Positions 31,572 to 42,919 of a DNA stretch of 64,000 bases are shown here, in pieces. A program made the translations under genes and the position numbers. The number at the start of each line of letters is the position of its first letter. Positions within the stretch are counted from its first letter, which is position 1. The notes beneath the pieces are model-generated. The model did no database searches. It was given only the letters and a program-made list of their open reading frames with translations, and had not been told where the DNA came from. The stretch is from the NCBI GenBank assembly GCA_032718475.1, contig JAUCBJ010007504.1, positions 21,107 to 85,106 on the forward strand. The letters are read 5' to 3'. This stretch comes from Nemertoderma westbladi. Its lineage: Eukaryota; Xenacoelomorpha; Nemertodermatida; Nemertodermatidae.

Positions 31572-33820
31572 CAGTGCCGGATTAAGCCTCAGATGGCCCT
31601 AAGGCACATTTTAGTAATTTCCAAAAATGGCCCGAAAATTGATATTTTTCCGCAAACCCTTTCAAAAGAAAAAGCTGCTAAAAACAACTGAAATTGTGAA
31701 AATGTTGCGAAGGAAATATAAAGTTTTTTCGTCGGATTACTGCGTGCAAATTTAACATTACTAAACGGCATATTATGCCTATAAAACCTTTGCTATAAAA
31801 TGTGTAATGGTTTTGGTAGAACTTCTGAAGCTTTAATTTTTAATATATTAATGGGGGACCATTACCCCAAATCTATTTGTTTTATTTATAAAGCTACTAT
31901 TCTAAAACTTTAATACAATTATCTGTGATCTTATATATACTATTAAATAGCTAGCTTCATAAACTCTTTGTTCGAAAAATATGGCACTTTTTGAGCAGGT
32001 CGGTTTTTTCAAAAATTCTATAAATTTGTGGCATTTCTATGTAAATTATCTCATGTTTAAGGATCTGTAATATCCTTGCAGGACATTGCTTTCGCCGTGA
32101 GGACCAGCCAGTGCATAATCTTGTACTTTGGCAGCCTCATGGAGTGAATTAGCATGGTGGACAGCCCATGACTTTCTAGAGACGCATCTTAAAGGACACT
32201 GGCCTTGAAGATGCGGATGATCTAGCAAATGTCATGGGTGATAGGTAGTTGTGGCGGGGCAATTTTGTTGACAAGCCGGCACAGCATTCTTAAAATGCAG
32301 CTGCAATGCAGCATGCCGATCCTAGTAGTAGTAGTAGTAATACCCTGCATTTAAGTTCTTGGTCCAAGACTTTGGTAAAATGGACCTAAAAATGTAGGCT
32401 TTCTTCTATGATGATTTTAGCACAAAATTATTGTTTTTGAAAAATTTAGGGGGGTTTTAGTATTTCCGGGCTATATTTTGTGATAGACAAAGTGTAACAG
32501 TTACAAAATCGGTTCTAGAAGATCCAAATGGCCATGTTTTACAAAACCAACGATAGTAGTACTAAAGCTGCGGAACATTTTGGTATATGTTTGATGGAAA
32601 TTGAGTAAAAAATAAAATAGTAGTAGGGAATTTAGTGATGAATAAAGTCAAAATTGACAAACTGAGAAAAAGGTTGTTTTATACAGAGAGTCATAAATAT
32701 CAGCAATTTATTTATGTTGTTGAAAAGAGCAGTTTTGAGGTCAAAAAATAATTCACTGTTGAAAACCAATATCACCTTATGAAAGAAAGCCATTCTATCA
32801 AACTACAAAAAATTGTGTAAATTTTCGAAAATTTCATTTCTGTGGGGGTTATAGTTGGCCCCCTTAAGGCTGACTGGCCCCTGTCAGCCTGTAGGCATTT
32901 AGTAATTTTGATCGGATCTTGGGAATGTGTTATTTATTTGCTGTAGGTTTCGCAGGGTACTTATCTTTACAGGACTTGCTGAGAAATATAGCACACCAAA
33001 AGTGTGGGCTTAGTGCAAAGATCTAATATTTCTGATCTATATTTGGACTTGCTGAGAAAGTAATGTTCTTCGATAAGAGAACAGTCTCGCAAATAAGCAC
33101 TTTCTGTCGCTAATTTTAATTTACCCAAATTCAATTGTGCTGCCCAAAAGTTTTATGTTTTGCAGGTATTGCACCTAAAATGCCATCGAATGCAAAATTC
33201 AAAACACGAGGGCAGAACATCTGAATTTCGGTTAAATTAAATTACAGTAGTGACAAGAAATTATTTCTGAAATTATTTCTTTTTTTTTATCAACAACTAT
33301 TTTATCTACAATTAATTTATCCTTTTTTTTTTTATCTATTAGGGCCTATATTTATAAAACTCGTTTCCGGAAAAAAAATTAATTTCGCACTACCATATCT
33401 CCACGCCATACATTTACTATGAACAGTATTTCCAGTATGTCATTATTTGGTTGTTCTTAAGTTTAAGAGCATAACTACAAATAATTCCCCACAAATAGAA
33501 ACAAATTAAATTCTCCATTGTTCATAATTAGCACTTTAAAGTTTTACTGCCCATGTTTTATTATTTCCCTGCCATCAGATCTCGAACTAATAACACAGCA
33601 CCTGTCGGTCGACTGAGCTAGAATTTTGCACTTTCTATCACAAATAATTTAGGGATAGAAAGTAGTCGAAAGATGCACTTTGTTGCTCTGTTTCCGGACT
33701 TTTCAGATAAAAATATTTTTTTCATAGGATCACAGGAATGACTCGCAAAAAAAAATGGCCCGGATTTTCGGCTGGCCCTAAGGCACGTGCCTTATATGCC
33801 TTAAGGTTAATCCGGCACTG
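31572..33820. mobile_element. hAT-type element without transposase
   Basis: The 2249-bp element starts CAGTGCCGGATTAA and ends TTAATCCGGCACTG. Perfect 8-bp direct repeats AATATCAT flank it (31564-31571 and 33821-33828), the size expected for hAT. The inverted ends continue with TGGCCCTAAGGCAC-type sequence on both sides. The interior is AT-rich with stops throughout. A minus-strand frame at 32046-32228 is short and unrecognised. A non-autonomous or eroded element. Confidence 0.9.
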
Positions 33821-33828
33821 AATATCAT

Positions 33829-35114
33829 ATATAAAATTTAACAAAAACCAACAAAAATTAGCAAGAATATCATAACATCATTAATTTAGTATTTTTTCGA
33901 TAGAAATATGTAAACAAATAATTTTTTAATTAAAGATACCACACACCCATGCGGTAAACATTATTAGTAAAGTAATAAATAAATAAGATTATTCACTAAA
34001 AACAATTATAGTGTTAAGTTGGATAATCCAAACGATAAGAGTTGGACATCGAGGACATTTTAGGGCGTGGTAAAGGGACTGGGTAAACAAATACCAATTT
34101 GTATTATTTCATGTATTGCCTAATCGCTCAGATGCAAAATTTGCACTGGAATTTAAAAGCAAAGTTTTTTGTACCAAACACATTTATTTTATGTATTTGT
34201 AATTATTATAAATTAATTTCGCACAACAAAATCGCCAGGGTGACATATTTTCCAATTCCAGTCCTTTTCCTTAATGTCCAGTATATTCATAATATGTTAA
34301 GGATAGAAAGTCTTCCCCAGCAATAAAAACGTTTTGTATTATTATTATTCGCGAGGCCTCCAGTATATTCAGTATGTCACCGCGTCATTCTAAATATAAC
34401 CACATGATGACGTCATTTGAATATACAAGCATGTATTATTCATAATATGTACCTAATACTTACAAAATAATAAAATGGCTAAGATTCGAAATGACTGACT
34501 GCTCTTACATTCATAACTCAACATATCTACCAAGCTAATATGGCGCGAGATTATAACTATTTATTTTACAAATAGAAAATACAATTTTTTTGTCTGACTT
34601 TAAAATCCGTAGATTGCAAAGAGGAAAACAACTACTTTCTTATGGTAAAAGATGCTGTTTTCTTTAAAATATTCACTTTTGAATTAAAACTTTACAGTAA
34701 CAAAGTTATCTCAAATTTGTATTAAGTAAATTACGCCATGTTATTGGCAGATAAGTATAGAGTACCGGTACACATAAAAATTTAAATTTCAATACGTAAA
34801 ATAGGCGCAGCACAAATTAGAAAAACGCAGAAATCACCACTTGTTCTTTTTCTTTATTTTATCTCAAATTTGAGGTCAATTCTGCACCATGTATTTAAAG
34901 AATACTAGATACTATATACAAGTTATACTTTGTGAATGATGATGATATTCCATAAAGTTAATAAAATAGTCAAACCAAAAATTCGATTAAGCTATCTACC
35001 GGTACTACTGGAGAAAACGATTATACTAGCAAACACTGGATGCTATATTTATGTATAAATTTATTAACGTAATTACTTTATTGATCTAGAATAAATAATG
35101 CGTCTTAATTTGTT
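33829..35114. other. AT-rich intergenic stretch
   Basis: No gene or RNA recognised. ACCGGTA occurs at about 34764 and 34999. It may contain the 3' end of the Helitron transcribed from the minus strand. I could not place a convincing hairpin plus CTRR end. Confidence 0.4.
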
Positions 35115-35560
35115 AAATTTTGCTCAAAAATACACTAAAATCGGGAGAAAAATTTTCACTTTTTTCCCTAAAGAAAAAATTGAATAAGGATTGCATTGAT
35201 TTTACTTTTTCCCGGTGAAAAAAGTAATATAACATATTTTTGGTGGAATTTCTTAAATTTTATTACATGTGTTTAAAGAGCATGGAAGTAGAAAAGGTTT
35301 GCACGTTAAGTTATTACAGCTTTAGTGTCTGCAAGACGAACTCCAAAACGGAACTCAGTATCCAATGTTGGTTTTATCTAGTTAAGCAGCTCTCTAGTTA
35401 GGTAATAAATATTCGAGAACACTAAATTATTTAACATTGAGTAAGGCAGCATTAGGAGTTGAAAAATACAATAATTTGACTCACAGAAACTATGGCAGCA
35501 ATATAGTATAGTACTATATAGTTCAATTTATTTTGTTCATATATTCATATATCGCTCTAT
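35115..35560 (+). repeat. Diverged partial copy of the 1.44-kb repeat, downstream of the Helitron gene
   Basis: It aligns in the same orientation with about 47190-47650: AATCGGGAGAAAAA, CTCCAAAACGGAACTCA and TATTCGAGAACAC appear in the same order. It lacks the exon and the tRNA-like part. The Helitron gene is therefore flanked on both sides by related direct repeats. Confidence 0.8.
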
Positions 35561-35579
35561 ATAAAAGCAATGCTATCCT

Positions 35580-35656
35580 ATGGGTTACTTTTTCGTTAGG
35601 GAAAAAAGTACTCCCCTTTCTCCCAATTTTGGGGTATATTCGAGCGAAAAAGTAAC
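35580..35656. repeat. Imperfect inverted repeat after the Helitron gene
   Basis: GGTTACTTTTTCG...CGAAAAAGTAAC encloses about 50 bp. Related GTAACTTTTTCGCTCGAATA sequence occurs once in each 1.44-kb unit (about 47160 and 48602). Confidence 0.6.
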
Positions 35657-35842
35657 AATTTACGAAGATGCCATGCTTTCCTGTTACAAGTTTATTCTAG
35701 AATATTTAAATATGCAAAACTATTATTGATAACACTCGTGCTGGGTTAGTGGATCTTTAATTCCCACGGAAATCAGCTCAGATAATAATTCAGAGGATGA
35801 TCATAGTTCGAAATAAATAGAGTTATTGAAGACAATACTTTA

Positions 35843-38800
35843 TCACTTTCTTGAGGAATGTTTCTGTTTATTCAGATTATATAGTGCTAGAATAATGCAC
35901 TCGATCAGACGCTTCTGTAACGGCCAATACTTAAATTGGTGACACATATCACTAATACATTCGTCATTAATCGCAATATTTGAAAATTCTTCTCCATTCG
36001 TGAGTAGCTGGAATGAGTGACTTACTTTCGATTCCAATGATTTATATCCATGGACTTTCACTGTTAATTCAGGAAGTATTTCCCAGCATTCATGCAAAAA
36101 GGTGTTACTAGTACTTGAAGAACCCATCATGTTCCACATGTTTGCCAATCCATTGAAAGTTTTATAAAACACATCCTTTGAGGTTTCAGGAGGCTTGAAT
36201 AACTGAACCATATCTTTAGCGAGAAATCGTTGCCATATATTAGCAGGATGAAGGTTTCGACATAAAATAAGCGAAAACTTTGACTTTCGTAGATGCAAAC
36301 TCTCAGAACTTTCACAGGAATGAATTTGGTGGATAAAATTCGTAGGAAATATTTCCAACCAGGTCGATACCCGCTTCTCAAGTGGTACCTCCTTGGCAAA
36401 ATTTTGAGCACTCATATCAGTAATATCACCGTGTGTGAGCTGAATATATGGAGTGTCAAATAGAAGCACCCGTTCTATTAATGTTGGGCTAGCAGGCCTC
36501 CAGTTTAAAATTGAGACGATAGTCCATTTTGGGCCAGGTGCAAGAACTGTCAATCTGACATCACCAAGTTGGAACAATGTCAGCTGCCGATGTACTTCAA
36601 CAATATGGGCAGAGTCACTATGACGCGTATCTGGAACTAGAATTGAATAAAGTCCATGAAGCATGGCATCTCCTATATCGTCAAACTTACTGATATTGGC
36701 TTCTTTATACCAGTTAATAACATTTAATGACACATTAAGTTCATTGGAAAACTTCATAGAGTTCCCTGACATCAATGATTTTGCAAGTTTAGATGTCTGC
36801 TGTTTGCGCATTAGTCGGTCCTTCCTCCTAGCAGCTTCTGCTTCCTTCTCCGTATTGAATTTATCAGCGTAATTTGGCCTCCGAACAAAGAGATTGAGGG
36901 CAAGTCCTTTGACAATCTTTGGCAAATGCGCTAAAGGTCCTCTTGATGCATGGAGTAAAAATCCCGCACTGTGATGTACACGAAGTGAATTATTAGCAAG
37001 TCTAAATGGAGATTGAGTGTCAAGGAACTTCCTGAGACCATCGACTAATCTCTTCGTTATCCATTTCAGTTCAGCATTATCTGGAAACTGTTCTATCGAA
37101 ATCGATAACACATCACATACTGGTAAAGAGTTTTCTTCCAGTTGATTACATGTTAAGGCTGTTAATAGACGGCAGTCTGAATTAAACAGGATCTCAATAA
37201 GAGTTGAGTCTGAGGTATGTTTATAAACTTGATGTATGAGATTCACTTTTGCACAAAAGACAAGTTCCGGAGATGACTTTGTTTTGCTGTGCCAGATTGC
37301 AATTCCCATATTAACTGTACCTGGATCGATGCCGACAGACCTGATTGATTTCAGATTTAGATTTTGGTTAATATTGTTGTCTAGTTGGCGGGAATAAATG
37401 GGTATAGTCAATATCGCTTCTCCCATTCCAAAGCGTTTAGTAAAAGCTTTGCTGTTTTCAATTAAGACAAGCTCTTCACGGTTCCTTTTTAAATCCATTT
37501 TCGATGTTCCAAGCTTCAAAAAAGTTTCTTGAGAAAAGGGTTCAGGATATAGATTGCTACAGCCATCAGCGCGCGTGAAGGATACTTGGACAAGCTGGCT
37601 CAGCATACTCAAATTGCTTCGGGCGAGTTCATCAGCATTCAAATTGATATACACTGGACGACCTGGATATTCCTTACTTTGAGATTTATGCACCGTGATG
37701 GCATGATTCGGAACGAAAGGAAATTGTGTCCGTGTGATCTTTTCCGCATATCTTCTGCGACGTTTGCCAGTGAGCCTGCTAGACATGGGGAAAATTCGAA
37801 CCCATGTAGGATGATCCGGAAAATCGGACTCCAAGCCATCCTCAATATCATATGATGGTATATCTACAACGACATGGTTAGGTTGTGGATGCTCACCGCG
37901 CATAACAGCATCACAGTCTGATCTTCCGTACACTATTTTCTTAATAGTCCCAGTGCCACCATTGATAATTCTTTTTTTGACACTAATGTTGTCTACAAAT
38001 AGTACATCCAACCCAATATATAATGGAATGCAGTGTTCAACCATTATATCAAAATCTGATGGTGAAATCTTCTCCACATTAGCAAGGTTATGATTATAGT
38101 TGGCAATTGATAAGAATAACGGAACATTGTGGAAGCAAATCTCATCTACACAAGCTCGCGCATTTCTAAACATTCTTGTACTATTATCATACAGTAGTGA
38201 TACAGGTTCAATTCCTAAATTATGTCGCGTGGGGTGGGTACCCAGTGTGTTCATTGCCTTAAAAACTTCACAATAGTCTGTTAATGTTTGATCTCCTGTG
38301 CGTATTCGCCCCGCAATACTAGCTAGTTGGCTATCGGATCGATACACATTATTCAAACATATGACATTTGGTCGTATCTCCGTTTGGTAAAGTTTATGGC
38401 CTAAATGAGATGGTGCCTTAGCTCTGGCTCCTCGACTAGGAGGAGTTGTATCCAACAGGTTCGGTGGCGAATCCCAAAGTGCGCGGGATAACACTGGTGG
38501 GAGTTGGCCAATGTCACCAACAAACATCGCTTTTTTGCCACCCCACAGCTGACCATACTTTCCTGTCGCATGTTGTAAAGAACTGTCCAACAGTGCTAAG
38601 GTTACTGGTGATGCCATTGAAATTTCATCTACAATGACTACTTTAACATCTTGTAGGAACTCTTTGATTTGGGTCTGTCGATTGGATATTTTGCTAGGAT
38701 TGTTGTCCCATAAAGTTTTACCATTATAGATACCATAAAAACCCTCTAAGGTGGAGCAATGGAGGTTTGCAGCTGCCACTCCACTAATACCATGAAGTAA

Positions 38801-41800
38801 AACCTTTGATTCACCCAGTATATGATATATCCGTTTTATGACTTCAGTCTTACCTGATCCACCGGGCCCATGTAAGAAGAGCGTTTTCACGGAAGGCACA
38901 CCATTAACCTCATCATTACACATCAAATCGACAGCAAGCTGTTGATATGGATCCAAAATACGTAATCCACCTTCATCACGAGAAGGACCGCCCATAAATG
39001 TCTTTGAAGAATTTTGCAATTCCTTCCATGATGATAATACTGCAGAATACTCTGTGGAATTAATATCTATTGAATCAAAGGAAGATATAGGTCTACAGGG
39101 AATTTCATCAATGCATGTGCGTAATATATTTTCAGGCTCTATATAGGAATCACAATCAAAATCATTGCTGAGCAATTTACTCAATGAAATCTTCTCTATT
39201 TCTAAGTTTTCTAATGTTGGATCCTGAAGAGCACCACTAGTATCACCTTCATCACAACCATAAGATTCATGTTCTATTTCTAGAGGGACGCAGTTGAATT
39301 GAGATTTTATCTTTGTAATATACTTTGAATGTTCACTCTCCGATTTGAAGGTATTTTGGAAGACCCGAAAACGAAAACAAGGATCATTACATTTGACTGA
39401 TATCTGAAATTCTTCGGTTTGATTTAATGTTGACCTGCTGCGCTCAGATAGGTTCTGCATCCACATCTCGTAAAACCTTTGGTATGCCATTATTACATCC
39501 TTCCTTCCAGATTTGATATCATCCTGTAGAATCTCATCAATAAATATGCTTAAAGAAGTAAAAGGAAAAAACGCAATACATTCTAGCCGCAGGTTCTGTA
39601 GTGCACGCTTGTCATCAGAATTTAGAGAACTCCATGTCGATCCTTGCAAAGCATTTAATTTTTCAGGACGATCTGAAAACTGTTGGGGCACAATGTGTGG
39701 AACTCTAGGAAAATTTGAATTAACTCTCTTGTATATAAAAATGTCATCTTTCTTATTATATGAACAATTTACTGTTCGGAGGAAATCGAAGTAACTCATA
39801 CTTTCAGGTGACTCTAAAGTTGATGACCAATTCACATTAGAATTTGTTCTATTTAAATAAAATTTCAAATTTGACTTAGCTGGTACAATGAATATGTTTG
39901 TAACTTTGTAAATATCGGCGTTGTTGGTCTCTAAATTACTGCTATCTTCAGTGTCGGATATTCTATCGCAAATTATTGTTTCGATAGTATTTGTATCTCG
40001 AGTTATACTTGCTACAATTGGTGATGTTTGACTGCACTTCAATGGCAGTATGCGAGGCATGCATGATATAGTGTCTGGGAGATCAAGAGAATGGAATAAC
40101 AGCTCCCTTCTAGTCATGTCCTTGGGATTAAATATATGTGCAATAGTTAATCGGCGAACAATGCTCTGTATGGTTATATCAGGTTCGCTCTCAACCAGTT
40201 GCATGAGTTTTACAACTGCAGCATCAACTGATGATGATAGTGATGTCGACTTGGCAGCATATTTAACTGCATATCTTATAACGGAAAAAGGGCAACTGAT
40301 TACTGTTAAATCGGTGTTAGCCCGCCAGTATTGTTGAAGGATGGGGTTAATATTATTTAGTCTAGCAAATGACTTATGTTCTCTCTTCGTTAAAACATGA
40401 CATTCCGTAAATTCCATTGTTGCAGTTACTTTTGAAAATCCAATTTTTGTAGAGTCCCGCCGTGGCTTCATTCCTCCATGGCGACAACCATCTCCACTGG
40501 AATTACCTCCACAAGTTTCTTGGTGGCAGTCATGGATTTGTGCTAATGCAGCTTGATGAGATCTATCTTTCCATTCGGGGTTACACAAGTCTTGATGGTT
40601 AATGGGATCTCGCATCAGAGGGTGATTATATGGAGTATATTGATCTTTTGGGGGAAGTTTGCGCCATTCCTTTAAAATCTGCCTGAGATCTACTAGAGTT
40701 TCGTTTTCATCTGCAAAATTAGTAGTTATTAAACTATCATATAGATTTGTCAAATAGACCTCAGCTAATGTACCAACGTGTAATATTCTAGTTGCCTTAT
40801 TTCTGAAGCTCTCTTTCATTTTCCCTTCTGCCCACCATTTCTTCACAGTTCGTGCACGATGAATAAGATGAGATAACAAGATTGGTTCGTATACATGATT
40901 GAGGCGAAGAAGAAAGTGCCAATGCTGCACACCACGGGAAGGTCCCCATTCAACGCGGCCCCAATACCATCCAGAAGTAGCATCGACATCACAGACACGC
41001 TGAAAAAAGGCCTTTGCCATGATCTTCATCTTCATGTGAAGGTACTGTTCCACAATAGCTGCATGCTTATTTAAAAGATTGTTCCACTCTGTTCTATTTA
41101 TAATGAACCAATCTGATGAGAACTGATCATTGTTACCATTATTCTCACATAAGAATATGAGTCGCCTAACTCCATAATCTGTTCTCAGATTATTATTAAA
41201 TGTCACGAAGACATTCGGAAATCCAGATGTCATGCATAACGATTGTAATTGCATGCGTATAGATTTCCATCGCTCACAGGAGTGTGGGTATCGTCGCAAA
41301 TGGGCGACTAGTAGTGGTGCAACCGACTCGGGATGTCCACGATTGAAAGCCAAAAGAAGATCATTGATTCTAATATTCTCAATCTCAGCCTCACTATGCA
41401 AATAGAATCTTATACCATCCATTGCCGTAGTAAGATTAAGTTGATCGTAAACTACGAAAGAATAAATATCATCTTCGGCATAAGGCCATCTAAATCGGCC
41501 ATCATTTTCCTTTACAGCATATTTAAGCTGGTGACTCAACGTTTTCTTAAGTATATCCAAATGTGTGCGATGTGATTTACCATTGTCATCCTCAGTGAAC
41601 AGAATATCAGTGATAGAGGTTTGTTTATCACCATGTAGATCTGGAAATTGATCCTGAATGCGCCAGTTGTGTGAGGACACTTTATTCTCCCACATTGAAG
41701 TGACATCAATGTGTTGCGGATTTCCAGATAATTGCGACTCCACAGCTTGCCGAATTCCAGTTTGAATATACCCACTCAGACTCTCATTGGTACGGAATAG

Positions 41801-42919
41801 GTTATGAGCAGTGCTATCAGATTGTGCATACATGTCATCCTGCACTTCCCGCACAGTGCAAACTATGTCTTCATCTTCAAGAGTCAATGGTTCTGTACAT
41901 ACACGATTAAACTCTTCCACTAAATGTAGCAACTCCTCATCAGATACAACATGAGTGTAACAACTTCTTTGATTGACGAGATGATGAACCCATAATTTAA
42001 CAACATTACTCCGCACTTTCATTCTCTTGATGATTTTATCTTTATCATCTTTTGCAACAACTACAACGTGACTGGAAAATTCTGTATGTGGAATAACATT
42101 TTCCAGTGTTTGCTTTAAGTTATGGCTTACTACTATGCTATGACAACCAAAACGCGGGCCTCCTGCAAAGTCAAATTTTACGCTGGTGAAAGCTTGCTGC
42201 TTGGAAATCATACACCGCTCAGCTGGTGAACATTTTGGTAAGTGACCAATGTTTGATTGATATTCAGCAGGAACCATTGTTGTAGATAAGGCAATATCTC
42301 GGTGATCTGGTTTCTGAGTTTTCCTTTTCATCCTTGACTTACATGTTGAACATTGATTATTGGTATATTCCTTGGAAGGTCGAACTGTAATTTCGTGGCA
42401 AACTTCGCATTGCTTTAAGCACCAATCTGTACTCCATTGCCTTACAGCATCCCCCATTACATATTTTACAAAAGCCGAATCCTGCCTCTGAATTATCTGA
42501 GCTTGATTCCGTTGATCCTTTTCAAGAAATTCAAGATGTTTTCGAATGCGCTGATCCCAGGGCCACAAGGGTATCTGCATTTTTTTAGAATCATCCTTAC
42601 AGCGCGCTAATTCAATCTGGAAATTCTCTACCTCTACTGGATTAGCATCTACATTACACATTTCAAGCTCTATGTCAGTATCAACTGATTTAACTCCCCA
42701 GTTATCTAAAGTACATTTTAACAAACTTAGTTCTTTATCAAGTTCCAAATAGAAGGGACATGATGTACAAAATTTAGTTCTCTCTTCCCATGAAGCTGGA
42801 CCCTTTGCAGACTCTGTTCCATTATTTTGTCTTTGTCTTTGACTTTGCTTCGAGTGTCGATCAGTAGTTCGTTTTTTTTCCCGCACTGTTTGAGAAGTTT
42901 GTTTTGTTCGCTTTGCATT
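35843..42919 (-). CDS. Helitron Rep-helicase protein with C-terminal RuvC-like resolvase domain (main exon)
   Basis: An uninterrupted 7077-bp exon. There is no in-frame ATG near its start, and an acceptor (TTGTTTTTTAG) ends at 42920, giving phase 0 with the upstream exons. Residues are counted from a GTG at 42886. Order: basic N-terminus; Cys cluster (CLKQCEVC, CSTC) near 160-190; DUF6570-like region; Helitron Rep domain with HUH motif QHWHF near 655 and two-tyrosine motif YAVKYAAK near 874; Pif1-like SF1B helicase with GPGGSGKT (about 1342), VDEIS (about 1417), GDIGQLPPV (about 1458) and QVSFTRADG (about 1768). A further domain follows: VGIDPGTVNMGIAI (about 1855), SISIEQFPDN (about 1930) and FDDIGDAMLHG (about 2071), matching the D, E, DxxxD pattern of Cce1/A22-type junction resolvases. 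The last 270 residues are unrecognised. Rep nicks and joins DNA and the helicase unwinds during rolling-circle transposition. The resolvase role is inferred. No stops, so possibly active. Confidence 0.93.
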   Translation of the reverse strand, partial: NAKRTKQTSQTVREKKRTTDRHSKQSQRQRQNNGTESAKGPASWEERTKFCTSCPFYLELDKELSLLKCTLDNWGVKSVDTDIELEMCNVDANPVEVENFQIELARCKDDSKKMQIPLWPWDQRIRKHLEFLEKDQRNQAQIIQRQDSAFVKYVMGDAVRQWSTDWCLKQCEVCHEITVRPSKEYTNNQCSTCKSRMKRKTQKPDHRDIALSTTMVPAEYQSNIGHLPKCSPAERCMISKQQAFTSVKFDFAGGPRFGCHSIVVSHNLKQTLENVIPHTEFSSHVVVVAKDDKDKIIKRMKVRSNVVKLWVHHLVNQRSCYTHVVSDEELLHLVEEFNRVCTEPLTLEDEDIVCTVREVQDDMYAQSDSTAHNLFRTNESLSGYIQTGIRQAVESQLSGNPQHIDVTSMWENKVSSHNWRIQDQFPDLHGDKQTSITDILFTEDDNGKSHRTHLDILKKTLSHQLKYAVKENDGRFRWPYAEDDIYSFVVYDQLNLTTAMDGIRFYLHSEAEIENIRINDLLLAFNRGHPESVAPLLVAHLRRYPHSCERWKSIRMQLQSLCMTSGFPNVFVTFNNNLRTDYGVRRLIFLCENNGNNDQFSSDWFIINRTEWNNLLNKHAAIVEQYLHMKMKIMAKAFFQRVCDVDATSGWYWGRVEWGPSRGVQHWHFLLRLNHVYEPILLSHLIHRARTVKKWWAEGKMKESFRNKATRILHVGTLAEVYLTNLYDSLITTNFADENETLVDLRQILKEWRKLPPKDQYTPYNHPLMRDPINHQDLCNPEWKDRSHQAALAQIHDCHQETCGGNSSGDGCRHGGMKPRRDSTKIGFSKVTATMEFTECHVLTKREHKSFARLNNINPILQQYWRANTDLTVISCPFSVIRYAVKYAAKSTSLSSSVDAAVVKLMQLVESEPDITIQSIVRRLTIAHIFNPKDMTRRELLFHSLDLPDTISCMPRILPLKCSQTSPIVASITRDTNTIETIICDRISDTEDSSNLETNNADIYKVTNIFIVPAKSNLKFYLNRTNSNVNWSSTLESPESMSYFDFLRTVNCSYNKKDDIFIYKRVNSNFPRVPHIVPQQFSDRPEKLNALQGSTWSSLNSDDKRALQNLRLECIAFFPFTSLSIFIDEILQDDIKSGRKDVIMAYQRFYEMWMQNLSERSRSTLNQTEEFQISVKCNDPCFRFRVFQNTFKSESEHSKYITKIKSQFNCVPLEIEHESYGCDEGDTSGALQDPTLENLEIEKISLSKLLSNDFDCDSYIEPENILRTCIDEIPCRPISSFDSIDINSTEYSAVLSSWKELQNSSKTFMGGPSRDEGGLRILDPYQQLAVDLMCNDEVNGVPSVKTLFLHGPGGSGKTEVIKRIYHILGESKVLLHGISGVAAANLHCSTLEGFYGIYNGKTLWDNNPSKISNRQTQIKEFLQDVKVVIVDEISMASPVTLALLDSSLQHATGKYGQLWGGKKAMFVGDIGQLPPVLSRALWDSPPNLLDTTPPSRGARAKAPSHLGHKLYQTEIRPNVICLNNVYRSDSQLASIAGRIRTGDQTLTDYCEVFKAMNTLGTHPTRHNLGIEPVSLLYDNSTRMFRNARACVDEICFHNVPLFLSIANYNHNLANVEKISPSDFDIMVEHCIPLYIGLDVLFVDNISVKKRIINGGTGTIKKIVYGRSDCDAVMRGEHPQPNHVVVDIPSYDIEDGLESDFPDHPTWVRIFPMSSRLTGKRRRRYAEKITRTQFPFVPNHAITVHKSQSKEYPGRPVYINLNADELARSNLSMLSQLVQVSFTRADGCSNLYPEPFSQETFLKLGTSKMDLKRNREELVLIENSKAFTKRFGMGEAILTIPIYSRQLDNNINQNLNLKSIRSVGIDPGTVNMGIAIWHSKTKSSPELVFCAKVNLIHQVYKHTSDSTLIEILFNSDCRLLTALTCNQLEENSLPVCDVLSISIEQFPDNAELKWITKRLVDGLRKFLDTQSPFRLANNSLRVHHSAGFLLHASRGPLAHLPKIVKGLALNLFVRRPNYADKFNTEKEAEAARRKDRLMRKQQTSKLAKSLMSGNSMKFSNELNVSLNVINWYKEANISKFDDIGDAMLHGLYSILVPDTRHSDSAHIVEVHRQLTLFQLGDVRLTVLAPGPKWTIVSILNWRPASPTLIERVLLFDTPYIQLTHGDITDMSAQNFAKEVPLEKRVSTWLEIFPTNFIHQIHSCESSESLHLRKSKFSLILCRNLHPANIWQRFLAKDMVQLFKPPETSKDVFYKTFNGLANMWNMMGSSSTSNTFLHECWEILPELTVKVHGYKSLESKVSHSFQLLTNGEEFSNIAINDECISDMCHQFKYWPLQKRLIECIILALYNLNKQKHSSRK

